64,000 nt of DNA from Euglena gracilis. Taxonomy: Eukaryota > Euglenida > Euglenophyceae > Euglenales. The notes below the pieces were generated by a model that ran no database searches, had not been told where the DNA came from, and saw only the letters and a list, made by a program, of their open reading frames with translations. Position 1 is the stretch's first letter; each line of letters starts with the position of its first letter. The position numbers were made by a program, and so were the translations under genes. Positions 23,001-33,371 of this stretch are shown here, piece by piece. The stretch covers positions 33,029,417 through 33,093,416 of the forward strand of contig CP154955.1 in the NCBI GenBank assembly GCA_039621445.1. Reading direction: 5' to 3'.

Positions 23001-26000
23001 GCACAGCGGTGAAGCAAGCCATTTCTCCGGCAACCTTTGCGCAGACTTGCCTTCTGCCTGTCTCTCTCTCCCCCAACAAAACCCCCCCAACCCCCCCCCA
23101 CACCCACACCCCACGCCCACACCCACACCCACACCCACACTGCGCACACTTGCCTTCTGCCTGTCTCTCTCCCCCCCAACACACCCCCCCCAACCCCCCC
23201 CCCCCCCACACCCACACCCCACGCCCACACCCACACCCACACCCACACCCACCCACACCGGGCCGAAGCCGGCAGGCGGCGGCGGATGGCGTTGGCATGC
23301 AGCACCACCGCCATCGCCCCGGCGGAGTGGCCGGCCAGCATCACCTCCGTCGCCCCACCGAGGCCGTGGACCGCTGGCAACACAGGTGGCTGGCCCCCGC
23401 CTGGCTGACATGCCAACACGCCCGCCACCGGGACCCCAGCTCGGCCGGGGGCCAGCGGAGAAAAAGCCGGAAACGAATCAGGGGGGGGGGAACCAACAGT
23501 GGCGCCGAAACGAGGGGGATCTTCCCCCGAGGGTGGGGGCCGAAACTTGCCGGGCGGCCAAATCCCACAGGGGGTTGAACTTGGGCCTGTGTGTTTGGAG
23601 TTTCGGTGCCAACCCGCTTTTGGCAATATGGGCCAGGCACGCTCCCCCACCCCCCCAAACCACCACCTCGCGTGTTCTGCGTCAAGGGCTCTTCGTTTGG
23701 GGGCCAACAGGCAACCCCTGGCCAGGAGGCTGGTCAGGGTGGTCTGCAGCACCCGGTAGCCGCGGAAATAGAGCGCCACGGACGCAGGCGGCGCACGAGT
23801 CACGCCCCCCCACCCCCACCCCCGCAACGCGGACCCAACTGAAGGCACCGGAGGCCCGGCGGTGTCCCGGCAACCCAGCCACGGCATCGGGCCGTGCCCC
23901 GCCTGTGCGAGGGAGTTGTTGAAGAGTGGGGCGGGCAGGAAGAGGGGCTCCGCCTGCGGGGGATGGTGGAGGGATTTGGGAGAAATGTGGGAAATCTGCA
24001 GGCAAGGTGGGAAGGGGGGGGGGGCGCAATCCTGGAGGACAGCCGAGCTGTCTCCGGCGGCGCTGTGAGTACAAGGATGCCGAGAAATGGAGCTAAGAAT
24101 TTCAAAATAAACCTGCTTCAGAAAAAAATGAAACAAACTGATGTGTCATTTTTATGTTGGCTCTCAAAGAACGGTGTCCCCCCAGCTGGCCCTTTTGCAA
24201 ATAGGATGAGAGGTTGGGCATTGCCACAGTCATCAGCTCCAAAAATCCAGAGAAAATTCCAATGGGATTTTCTGAGGAAAGCTAAACAAACTCCGTCATT
24301 GGTCAAAAAAGCCACCAGTCAAAAAAGAGATTCCATGAATTGCCACCTGAAAACGTAACTCATATCAGCAAAACGGGTACTCACACAAGCTTGCAATTTT
24401 TATGGGAAATGGCAACAAAGCTACGCTTTGAAGAAACAGTGTGGGGTGACGTTCCCGGCTCAAGATAGGATCTCAGAAGTTTGAATAATGTCAGTTCTGT
24501 TGCGACTTTGGTCACAATGCCAGTCTGATCGCATTGCTCTTAAAGGTAGGGGAGAAAAAGATGTGACCCAAACAGACCTGATTGCTGGTGAACGATGACC
24601 CGTCGCAGTAGATGAAGAAGACGTGTGTCCCTATTGGAACTCCGCTTTGCACCTCCGCAGAAGCTGGCTTCTACCTCGTCCCCTTTCCAATCTCCTGACA
24701 AAATCCACCTTGTTTTTCGGTCGTTTGCAATGGTTCAGCTGCCTCATGCGTTCCGTGCAAGGTCGCCGCCCAAGATGCACCAATGCCTGTTTGTGGCCAC
24801 AAATAGTGATAAAGCTCGCCAGGCCAGGAATATGACGAGGGCTGAAGCACAGGAGTTGGTCTTTCGTCTCTTCAAGGCGAGGGATGGATGAGGTGCCGAC
24901 GTCGTGCCGGCAAAGCGGACCCCCAGCCCAGTCATGAAAGTCTGGATTGGTGGCGGGGTCTGGGCTGCCGAAGCCGTGCTTCAACACAAACCGCTTGGGC
25001 CTGGGGGCAGGGGAGCAGTGGAAATGCAGCGATTCCTGCGAAGAATGGCCGGAGCTGGCCCATGGCGGTTGCCGCGCGCAAACCCAGGTTCGGGGGCACA
25101 CCGGCTCTTCATGCTGCCCATGCTGTACCACCGCGTCCGCCGCTCGAGGCACGTGTGGTTGGAGTAGCACCAGCCCCCGCCCTCCAGGAAGAGCACCCAC
25201 CGCGTGGCGTTGGCCCCCGCCCCCGGTCGCAAGTAGTACCCGGCCGGCGTGCCGTCTGGGCAACGCCAATGCACACCGGTCCACCCCCGCCCCCTGAGGT
25301 CGCATTCCACTTTCAAAAAACCAGCCATTCGCTTCCGACCCCCCCCATCCAGCCACTCGACCAAAACTGGCCAAAAATAAAGGATTTAGGTCGAAAAATC
25401 ACAAATTTCCGGCGCCTTGGGCACCAGGTGGTCACTTTCGGCCAGTCATGGCCAAACTCAGGGGGGGGGGGGGGCGAAAAAGCCAAAAAACCATTCAGTC
25501 TCTACGAGGAGAAAAAAAACCAGCCAGAACCCCCCCCCCCCCGAGGTGGGTCGGACGCCTTAAGCATTAAGCAGTGGCGTGGTCCAGGCACAGCGCGCCG
25601 TCCGACGCCGCAGTTGGGGGGACGAAGAGGGCCGCGCCGGCGAGGGGGTCCCCCGCAGGACTTTGCTGTGCCAACCGGCAGCGAGGCCTACACATTGGGC
25701 GCTGGCGCCGCCGGGTGGGTGGAAGAGTTAGGGCAGGGGGTCCCGGCCGCGGCATGGCCAGAGCCCAGACAAAAGCGTGACCGAAAGAAGTGATGGGGAG
25801 GAAAGGTGGGCAATTGCCAGAGGGGGGGAGGTGAAGGGCAATTGGACCTTCTGGCGGGAAAAAGGGAGCAACGTAGTGACTCGGTTGGCCCGGGGCAGGG
25901 AAGCCTTGCTCGGAGGGGGCCGGCACCACGGGGGCTCGGGGCGGGGCCGGGGAGGGCCGATGGGGGGTGGCCGCACCCCTGGGGCCAAGGCGTGTGCGGT

Positions 26001-27349
26001 GGTGTGAAATGATGTGGGGGATGCTCGTCGGGAGGGACGGGGACTGGGGCCACAACAATAGGCTGATGACAGCGCTGGACTGAATTTCAAACGCCAACCT
26101 GGATGCTTTTCGAAATTCGAAAGGGAAACCAGAAGCGTGGTGAAGCATGGTCAATATCCGGTGGTGGCTCCACGGGTGCTCCGTTGGGCACAGCTAGGCG
26201 GTGAAGATGTGTGCCTTCAGTTGGAGATGTGGGGCCAGGGCCAACAAGGAAAAAAAGCAAAATCAATGAAGGGGAGGAAACAGGAATTTCAGCGGGGTCT
26301 CTGTTCTGAGGTTTAATATTAGTTTGGTCGATAGCAGAAGGGTCCCTACCTCGAGACAGCGCCACCAAATGCTGTGCATCATTTGTGGGTGCCTCTCCTA
26401 TGCTTCCTGTGCCTCACCGATGCAGCCACCAATGCTGGGCCAAATTATTCTTCAAACGCAATCCAGATAAATAAAACTCATTCTTCAAGCGCCCCGACGG
26501 TCGTCCAGTTTCCATTATTGCACATGACGTGAGGATTGGATGGATTATTCCGTTTCATTTCGGCTGGGCTACCAAGCCCATCCCCAATGATCCGGTCCGT
26601 CCTGGGCGTCCGGCGACTCCGGCCCCCGATCAGCGCCCGGGCTCTGGGTGAAGAGCGCGGTGGTGGCGCCGGGGCCGCCCCGCGCCGTCCCCGGCGCCGT
26701 CGGTGTGGCGGACGGCGCGTGGTGCGCCGCGGCGACGGTGCGCAGCTCCGCCCGGGCCCGCCGGACCTCCGCCAGCAGCGGCGGGGGGCCCTCAGCTGGG
26801 CGGGGGACCCACCGCCCGGGGCGGGGGCAGGCTGGGGGCTGGGAGGCCCCAGGCAGGGGGGGGGGGACCCCATAGGGTACCCATCGCCGCGAGGGCCGGC
26901 CCGGAGTGTAGCCGACGTTGGGGGCGGCGGGCGGCAAGGGTTCAGGAAGGCCGGAGCCCACGAGCCGCCGGAGCTGCTTTTGAGGCTCACACACAGAGTT
27001 GGTGACTCGGAATATTCTTCGCCTGTGTTCTGTTCTCTCAGGCGGCAACTGTCATCAAAAAAAGGGGGGAAAGGTGAGGAGGACGTGCCCCCAGGGTTGC
27101 ACCCGAAGGCCTGGTGGGGGGATTGACCCCCCCACCCTCCAGGGCACTTTCAAGGGACATTTCCCTGGGTGTCGAAGGTGCCGGAGGAAAGCTTTACCGA
27201 ATCCCCCACCACCAATTCCCGTTCAGGCCGGCCAGCACCCGTCCCCAGCCTGAGGAGGGGTGCTGTGCGCCGCAGAAGTCATAGCGCCGGAGCAGCAGCA
27301 GCTGGGCCAGGAAGGCGGCGGCGGCGAGGCCCCACACCGGCCATGTCAT
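19063..27349 (-). CDS. pectin acetylesterase/Notum-family carboxylesterase with signal anchor
   Basis: The start ATG at 27349 opens MTWPVWGLAAAAFLAQLLLL, a short cytoplasmic end plus one hydrophobic segment. This is a signal anchor or signal peptide and would place the enzyme in the secretory pathway. Later exons (approximate) match the PAE/Notum fold in order: 25290-25084 (CPDGTPAGYYL, then WVLFLEGGGWCYSNHTC), 24635-24585 (FFIYCDGSSFTSN), 23790-23690 (YFRGYRVLQTTL), 23365-23255 (LAGHSAGAMAVVLHANAIRR, the nucleophile elbow), 22920-22735 (VFAVVDAGLFIDYCN, the likely acidic residue), 22555-22440 (EELWRCLFPGYSL-type, RYMQIPTFVV), 21245-21150, 20260-20105 (GLFLSKCELGVHGELLMHH, candidate His), 19640-19455 and perhaps 19135-19063. 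Exons at about 26790-26585 and 25680-25570 are less certain. Family members deacetylate pectin or remove palmitoleate from Wnt; the substrate here is unknown. The elbow is GHSAGAM, not the usual GCSAGG. Confidence 0.85.
19205..19370. repeat. CA-rich microsatellite region
   Basis: Degenerate (CA)n with AACAC and CACACG units, in an esterase intron between the exons at 19640-19455 and 19135-19063. Confidence 0.85.
19930..20070. repeat. (CA)n microsatellite
   Basis: A nearly pure AC run (about 19943-20024), with CACACAC and ACACATGG blocks to about 20070. It is intronic in the esterase gene. Confidence 0.92.
20300..20765. repeat. GGCTGCTGGCTGG repeat, copy 1 (about 430-bp unit)
   Basis: It aligns over its whole length with 34860-35270 and 56165-56650, all in the same orientation. 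Shared phrases in order: GGCTGGAAAATTTGGG, GGAAAAAGGCTGCT, the CTGG(A/G)(A/G)(C/T)TGGGC then GGGTC(C/G)AA block, an A-rich zone with TGCCAATT(A/G)T(A/G)CAAAAA, CCCATTTTTTT, CGATGGGG, then GGCTGCTGGCTGGCTGGACC. It probably derives from a TIR transposon related to the element at 13582-14047, whose right half carries the same CTGCTGGCTGGCTGGACC phrase. Confidence 0.7.
20956..20986. repeat. short hairpin with AAAGGTTTCC arms
   Basis: The arms GAAAAGGTTTCC and GGAAACCTTTTC flank a TTTCCA loop, inside an esterase intron. Repeated CGTTTCC follows. Its role is unknown. Confidence 0.8.
22978..23025. repeat. 48-bp near-perfect palindrome in an esterase intron
   Basis: The arms GAAATGGCTTGCTTC (22978-22992) and GAAGCAAGCCATTTC (23011-23025) are exact complements, and the loop contains the palindrome GCTGTGCACAGC. 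It lies between the exons at 23365-23255 and 22920-22735. Confidence 0.93.
23035..23265. repeat. two tandem copies of a roughly 110-bp C/CA-rich unit
   Basis: The phrase TTGCCTTCTGCCTGTCTCTC, followed by a CCCCCAA(C)ACA tract and (CACACC)n, occurs at about 23047 and again at about 23150. It is a local tandem duplication directly beside the palindrome at 22978-23025. Confidence 0.85.
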
Positions 27350-29390
27350 GCGCCGGGGGACGCCGGCCCGGCCCCCGGCATGGGCTTTGGTGGGGCTTGG
27401 CCGCTGCAGAGGAGGACGCCTCTGGGCAGCACTGGGAGACCTTCGAGAAGGGGAAGTCAATGGTGGGGTCCATTGACTCACTTGACCCCCCCCCCTGGGG
27501 GGCACTTTCTCCCGGGCCCTGACCACACACTTTTTTGAAAACCCACCCACGATACCTCAAACCATCCACTCACCCACCCACCCACCCAAAACCGACCGAA
27601 TATCGGCCGAAACCCCTTGAAAAAAAATTCCGGCCCGGCCATCGCATGGCACACACCCCTGCGGGGGGGGGGGGGGCTCTAAACCCCACCCTCTCAGGGC
27701 GGGGGGGGGGGGTCACGCAGGTGTTAATGAATGCATGGTGGGGACCCCAAAATCACACTCGTGACTTTGTGGTTCCACAAACCACAAACCACAAACAGAC
27801 AAAGGAGTTGCCTGGTGATTCGTGCGCTGAAAAATGTGAAGCATCTCTATCAGAGAACATCACATTGAGAAAAGAGTCACATGCAGAGGAAGTCACTCTG
27901 CCATGGAGGAAAATTTCATTTGTGGCCACTCATGCTGATGATGTTCAGCCTGTTAGAAAAAAATCCCAGCCAAAATATTTTCCTACGAAGCAGTCAATAA
28001 TTAACCTTTTGGCTCATGTCGATTAGATTAGAAGCGTGGAAGGAGATAGCTTGATGAGAAGGCATAACCGCAAAGAATTGGAAGACTCGGGATTGACAAA
28101 AAAAGATCAAGGGAATTTACATACATTAAATCACAATCACAGCAACAAACCAGGAACAACCAACTGGAATTTCGGTTAAAAAAAATACAAAAAAAGGTCC
28201 CAGCCCCAATAAACCCCCTTCGGATTTCCATCAATTGAACCAAAAAATCAATTTTCAACAAGGTCATGCTGGAAATTATGAAGAGGAGCCCCGGAGTTAA
28301 TTGATCACTCAAAAAGAACTGGGAGGGGGTCAAGGAGGAACCCATTGTTGTTGTCAAAGGGATGCACACACAGGCCCCCTCCACCCGCCAGTGCAAAGGC
28401 GCTGCACCACAAAAAGATGCTGGGTGACGACCAGGAGACGGGCGATATCCACAGTGTGTGCCAGGGGCCAGAGGGGCGGACCGCAGATACAAATAAGAGG
28501 GAAGGAGGGGACCCCGCCACCCACCGGAACGCTGCGCTGGCTACTGTGGCGGGGTTTGTAGACTGGCCGCTGCTTGGCCCTGAGCCAAGCGTGCGGCTTC
28601 TTCAGGGCTTGTTGCTTTGGGAATTTTGGCTTGGGATGGACTCACTCCATTGTTGGAAAAGTTGCGGCCATTGTTGCCGGGCCTTCTTTTAGTGCTCCAC
28701 AAACAAAAGTTGCCTCTTCTAATAGGCTTCCACACTGCCAAACGTGTGCCTTTCATCCAGCGTGCCATTGGATTGTGTAGCGGTCCTTTCCCTCCACTGG
28801 GGCACCCCCTCCCCTCACACTGGGGGGCGGGAGGGTGGGCAATGGCGGCGGCCCCAGAGGCGTCCGGGAGGCAGCGGCTCTCCCCCGAAGGGGGCGAGTA
28901 CATCACACCCCGGTAGGCAGGGGATAAGGCGGCACGGGGCGACTGCTTGCTGCACCCCCCCTGGCAGGGATAGACGGGAAGCCTTGAAGGGGGTGGGTCG
29001 GACTCCCCCTACCACCTCGAAACTGAAGCGGGCCCGAAAATTTTCGGTTTTTGTTGACGGGGAAAAAGGCCAGAAATCGGGCCGAAATTGTTCAGAAATC
29101 CCTGATGTTCATTGAAAATTATATATCATTTTTTAAAATTAAAAATAAACTCATTTTATAAAATTTAAGTATAAAAATATACTCATTTTTTAAAATTAAT
29201 AAACATTTTTTTCAAAAAAAAATGGGAATATGCTCAAAAAGTGAGGAGGAGAAGATGAGGAAGGAGGTGTTTTTGTTCCTTTTCCAGCGCGCAGCGCCGG
29301 AAGAAATTTTTTGGATGTTTCTGGAACCTAACAAGGGGGGTGGGGGGTCCGGATCCGGTCAGGGGGTCCGGGGTGGGTGGACCCCCCACC
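27350..29390. other. intergenic, upstream of the esterase gene; no gene recognised
   Basis: The esterase promoter should lie at 27350-27700, where only G/C runs are seen. The stretch 27730-28330 is AT-richer and unstructured. The stretch 28330-28960 contains short GC-rich open frames, but none shows a family motif and no splice-linked chain could be built. A simple AT-rich run (TTTTAAAATTAAAAAT) occurs at 29105-29220. Confidence 0.35.
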
Positions 29391-29394
29391 ACCT

Positions 29395-29780
29395 AACCCC
29401 CCCCCCAAAATAAGACCGGGGGTCCATTTCATGGGTCGGCTGCTGGAAAGCCCGAGGGGGGGGGATCCATTTTCATGGGGGGGGGGATCCATTTTATGGA
29501 TTTTTGCTGGAAAATTTTTCGACCCCCCCCCAAATGTCCAAAAATGCCCCCCAAAATACCAATTTTCGAAAAATTTGGCGCTTCGCGCCAGACAAATAGG
29601 AGAAAATATGCTGAATTGTGTGAAAACTGTCCCAAAGTGGCAGATTTACCCGCCAAAATGTCCCAATTTTCAAAAATCCGGCGCTTCGCGCCGGCAGGGG
29701 GGGTCTTATTTATGGGGGGGTCCATTTCATGGATTTTTGCTCGGCCAGGGGGAGGTCTTATTTTGGGGGGTCCATTTTAT
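29395..29780. repeat. G-run repeat with TCTTATTTTGGGGGG and GGCGCTTCGCGCC hairpins
   Basis: It begins CCTAACCCCCCCCCCAAAATAAGACC and contains two GGCGCTTCGCGCC hairpins (about 29578 and 29680). The phrase GGGTC(C)ATTT(C/T)ATGG(A)TTTTTGCT recurs. A matching inverted end, GGTCTTATTTTGGGGGGG followed by ATTTA, occurs at about 31008-31030 beyond nested repeats. This looks like a TA-flanked element interrupted by later insertions. Confidence 0.5.
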
Positions 29781-29784
29781 GGGG

Positions 29785-30655
29785 GGGTCGCTAAGCTCTC
29801 ATCTCTTTAGAGTAAGAGCAAAGCTTAGCACCAGGGAAAAGGGGGGGTCAGACCCGCCCCCCCCCCCCTCCCCCGCCCCCCCACCCCTGGGTAGACCGTG
29901 AAATCCACGGATTATCACCATGACCCCGGCCCCGTTCCCGGAATTTTTTTTAGTCGCCTGGATATCGAGTTTCTGAATCGCCTGGGTTTGACCCCCAACT
30001 CCCCGCCAGGCCTGAGTTATTCACGTGCGAAGGGGTCTAAACTGGGTAGGATTTGCCCAGCCCCTTTTTAAGCCCCCCCCCCCCTTTGGACTCTGCCATT
30101 TCGGCCAAAAAATGTCAATTTCAAAATATCTGCAAAATGATGCAAAATCAAAAGAAATGGCCAGAGACCTAATTCGAAGCCCTTGGAACGTCCTATATAC
30201 TGGTATTTTGATTTTCCCGCAACTTCCCGCCCAGCCCGAGATACGGCCGTTTTTCGGCCCAGATGGCCGTTTTGTACACTTTTCCCACTGTCCGACTTGG
30301 CCATTTTCGGCCAAAAAAAGTGGGGAAAAATCGAAAAAAAATTTCACCCGAAACGATGTTTTTTGGCCTCCCGGACCCGGAAAAACTGTTTTTGAGCCGA
30401 AAAACAGCGTTTTTCGACCCGCCAGCTCCCCGTTTTGGGCCGCCAACCCATTGACTTTGGGTCAACACCGGGTCAAAAAAAAGTCGAAAAAAGTCGAAAA
30501 AAAATTGCCCGAAATGATGTTTTTTTGGCCTCCCAGACCCGAAAAAGGTGTTTTTTGAGCCAAAAATGACTGTTTTTTTTTACCCCCTGGCCTCCCGTTT
30601 CGGGCACAAAACCCTTGCATTTCAGTCAAAAGAGCCCCATGGAGTGCGCCGGTTT
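29785..30655 (+). mobile_element. GCTGAGCTCTTA-family repeat, truncated copy
   Basis: It starts GGTCGCTAAGCTCTCATC and continues AGAGTAAGAGCAAAGCTTAG, AACGTCCTATATACTGGTAT and many TTTTCGGCC phrases, ending ATTTCAGTCAAAAGAG followed by TGGAGTGCGCCGGTTTACATA. It is homologous to 31828-32960 in inverse orientation and to 44935-45995. The expected right end AAGAGCTCAGC is absent, because the next copy begins at about 30660. Confidence 0.7.
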
Positions 30656-30659
30656 ACAT

Positions 30660-31010
30660 AGGGGGGGTCGCTGAGTCTCTTTAGAGCAAGAGCGAAGCTT
30701 ACCACCAGGTAAAAGGGGGGGTCGGACCCGCCCCTTCCCCCCTCCCCCGGCCCATCCCCCCCTCTGGGTAGACTGTGAAACCCGCGGATTATCACCATGA
30801 CCCCGGCCCGGTCCCCGGATTTTTTTTCCAGTCGTGAGCGACTGGATTTCTAGTTTCCAAAACACCTGGGTTTGACCCCCAACATAGCACACAGCGGGCC
30901 GGGCCGGGCCGGGCCGCTGGGCCGCCGGCCGGGCCAGGCCGCCGGGCCGCTGGCAGCTCGCCGGTCCGGGGTGGTCTCCCAAAGAGCTCAGCTCTACGTC
31001 ACACCCTGGT
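30660..31010 (+). mobile_element. GCTGAGCTCTTA-family repeat, internally deleted copy
   Basis: The left end GGTCGCTGAGTCTCTTTAGAG and the body to CTAGTTTCCAAAACACCTGGG duplicate 29785-29990. The right end is AAAGAGCTCAGCTC at about 30984, so this 350-bp copy keeps both termini and lacks the central 600-700 bp. A GC-rich GGGCCGGGCCGGGCC tract fills the interior. Confidence 0.65.
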
Positions 31011-31119
31011 CTTATTTTGGGGGGGATTTACTTCAAAAACCGAAGGGCCACCCATCTGTCCCTGCCCCCTGGCGATAAGAAGAAGCAGTGGCGGTAGAGA
31101 ACTTGGTATTTTAATGTGT

Positions 31120-31185
31120 GGGTGAATGAGTGTGTGTGTGTGTGTGTATGTGTGTGTGTGTGTGTGTGTGTTGTGTTGTGAGTGT
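31120..31185. repeat. (GT)n microsatellite
   Basis: GTGTGTGTGT runs broken by TAT and TTG, between two repeat copies. Confidence 0.92.
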
Positions 31186-31827
31186 GGCGACTCAAACAGC
31201 ACGAAAACGCGCCACAAACTTTTCTGACGACTCGTCTGTTGTGTGCCCAGGCCGTCGAAGGTGGCCGTGGTCCAAAAAAAGTAGAGTCGCTTTTGCGCTG
31301 TATCTGAAAGACCACAAGGTGGGCATAAGGGATGGATTGGGGGGATAAACGATGGAGAAATCGGGTGGCTTGCTGTCATTTTGTTTCTCTTTTCCCCGTC
31401 ATGTAAAGGCTACCGCAGGTCGACGGCAGTCGCCCATCGCTGGCTCATCGGAGCGGCACACATGCAGGACAAAGGCCAAGGAGGGGGGATGTGGGGGCCA
31501 GAAACAGGGTAGGAGGGGCCACGGGGGGGGGGCAAGGCTGGCGTGGGGGCCTGGGGCGGACCCCCCTCACTTGTAAACCCCCCACCTGTGAACCCCCCGG
31601 ACCAACCGGGACTTACAAACCCCCCCTGGGGAAGAAGAATGGAAACCGCTGGGGACGATTTTTACCACCCAAAAACTGATTTTTGGGCAGTTTTTTTTTT
31701 GAGACCGGCCATCATCAAAAATGCCATTTTTGACCAAAATTTGCCAAAACGTGCCAATTTCGGGGGGTTTTGGGGTCATTTTGGGGGGGGGGTCAGATTT
31801 TCACAAACAATTCCGGGACCTATAAAC

Positions 31828-32960
31828 CAGGTTTTGAATAGTGCTGAGCTCTTGATAAGCGCACACCCACCCCTTCATAGACCCCTCTATATACACCGGC
31901 CCACTCCACGGATCTCTTTTGACTGAAATGCAAGGGTTTTGTGCCCAAAACCGGAGGCCAGAGGGTCAAAATACAGTCTTTTTTGGCTCAAAAATCACCT
32001 TTCCTGGGTCCGGGAGGCCAAAAAACATCGTTTCGGGCAAAAAAAAATTCGATTTTTTTTCGACTTTCTTGACCCGGTTTTGGCCCAATGTCAATGGGTT
32101 GGCGGCCCAAAACGGGGCACTAGCGGGTCGAAAAACGCTCATTTTCCGCTCAAAAACAGTTTTTCCGGGTCCGGGAGGCCAAAAAAAAAAAATCGACTTT
32201 TTTGGCCGAAAACGGCTGTCGAACAGTGGAAAAAGTGTACAAAATGGCCTAAATTGGCCGAAAAACGCCCGTATCTCGGCCTAGGCGGTGAGCTGGGGAG
32301 AAATCAAACTCCCAGTAGATAGAGCGTTCCAAGGGCTTCAATTTAGGTCTCCGGACATTTCCTTTGATTTTGCATCATTTTCGAGAAATTTTGAAAACAT
32401 CGATTTTTTGACCCCCCACCCCCCGAAAACGGCTAGGTCGGATAGTGGGAAAAGTGTACAAAACGGCCATCTGGGCCGAAAACGGCCGTATCTCGGGCTA
32501 GGCGGGGAGTTGCGGGGACATCAAAATACCAGCAGATGGGGCGTTCCAAGGGCTTCAAATCAGGTCTCCGGACATTTCCTTTGATTTGGCATCATTTTGG
32601 AGATATTTTGAAAATTGACATTTTTTGGCCGAAATGGCAGAGTCCAAAGGGGGGGGGGCTTATCCGGGGGGGGGGCGATCCTACCCAGTTTGGACCCCTT
32701 CACGCGTGAATAACTCGGGCCTGGCGGGGAGTTGGGGGCCAAACCCAGGTGATTCGGAAACTAGAAATCCAATCGCTCGCGACTGAAAAAAAAAATTCCG
32801 GGAACGGGGCCGGGATCATGGTGATAATCCGTCGGTTCTCCTGGTGGCCCCGACCCGGGGAGTGGGGGGGCGGGGAGGGGGGGGGGGGTCGAGGGGGGGT
32901 TTCGCCGGTGGTAAGCTTCGCTCTTACCCATAAAGGGATAAGAGCTCAGCGACCCCCCAC
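31828..32960 (-). mobile_element. GCTGAGCTCTTA-family repeat, near full-length inverted copy
   Basis: On the minus strand it starts at about 32955 with GGTCGCTGAGCTCTTATCCC, then TTTATGGGTAAGAGCGAAGC, and ends at about 31830 with AAGAGCTCAGCACTATTCAA then AACCTGG. The last phrase is identical to the end of the copy at 44935-45995. The terminal 12 bp are inverted repeats (GCTGAGCTCTTA / TCAAGAGCTCAGC). The body contains repeated ACGGCC..TATCTCGG and CTTGGAACG phrases and no ORF of note. Confidence 0.75.
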
Positions 32961-33371
32961 CTATTAACCCCTCCCTTCAGCCGACCAACCAAACCGGATC
33001 CTATAAACCCTGGGGTGTTTATAAAGGGGGGGGGGGTTGCGGTGTGTCCGTCGCCGCCGGGGCGATTGGGCGACGCTGACTTCACTTCATCTCAAGTTTG
33101 GAAGGTTGCCCCCGGAGGCGCCGTGCCAGCAGAGCCGCCAGCAAAATGACTTTTCAGGCGGTGGGTGACTTCCGGGCGGTCCGGGAAAGGCGTGCCAGCC
33201 ACCCACGTCTCCGCCCCGGGACGGTCGGCTCGCCCCAGCCCCCGCCGGGACACTTGTGCACTCACCAAAGCGCAGTCAGCAAGTCAGCACGGGGGAGGAG
33301 GCCGGGGCACCGGCGGCGCAGGGGGAGGGGCCTGCGCCCCGGCTCGCCCGGGCCGAGGGGGGCGAGGGGGG

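Noticed and set aside
22577-24136. 519-residue minus-strand ORF as one continuous esterase exon
   Set aside because: Only parts match the family. It runs through microsatellites and clear introns between matched exons.
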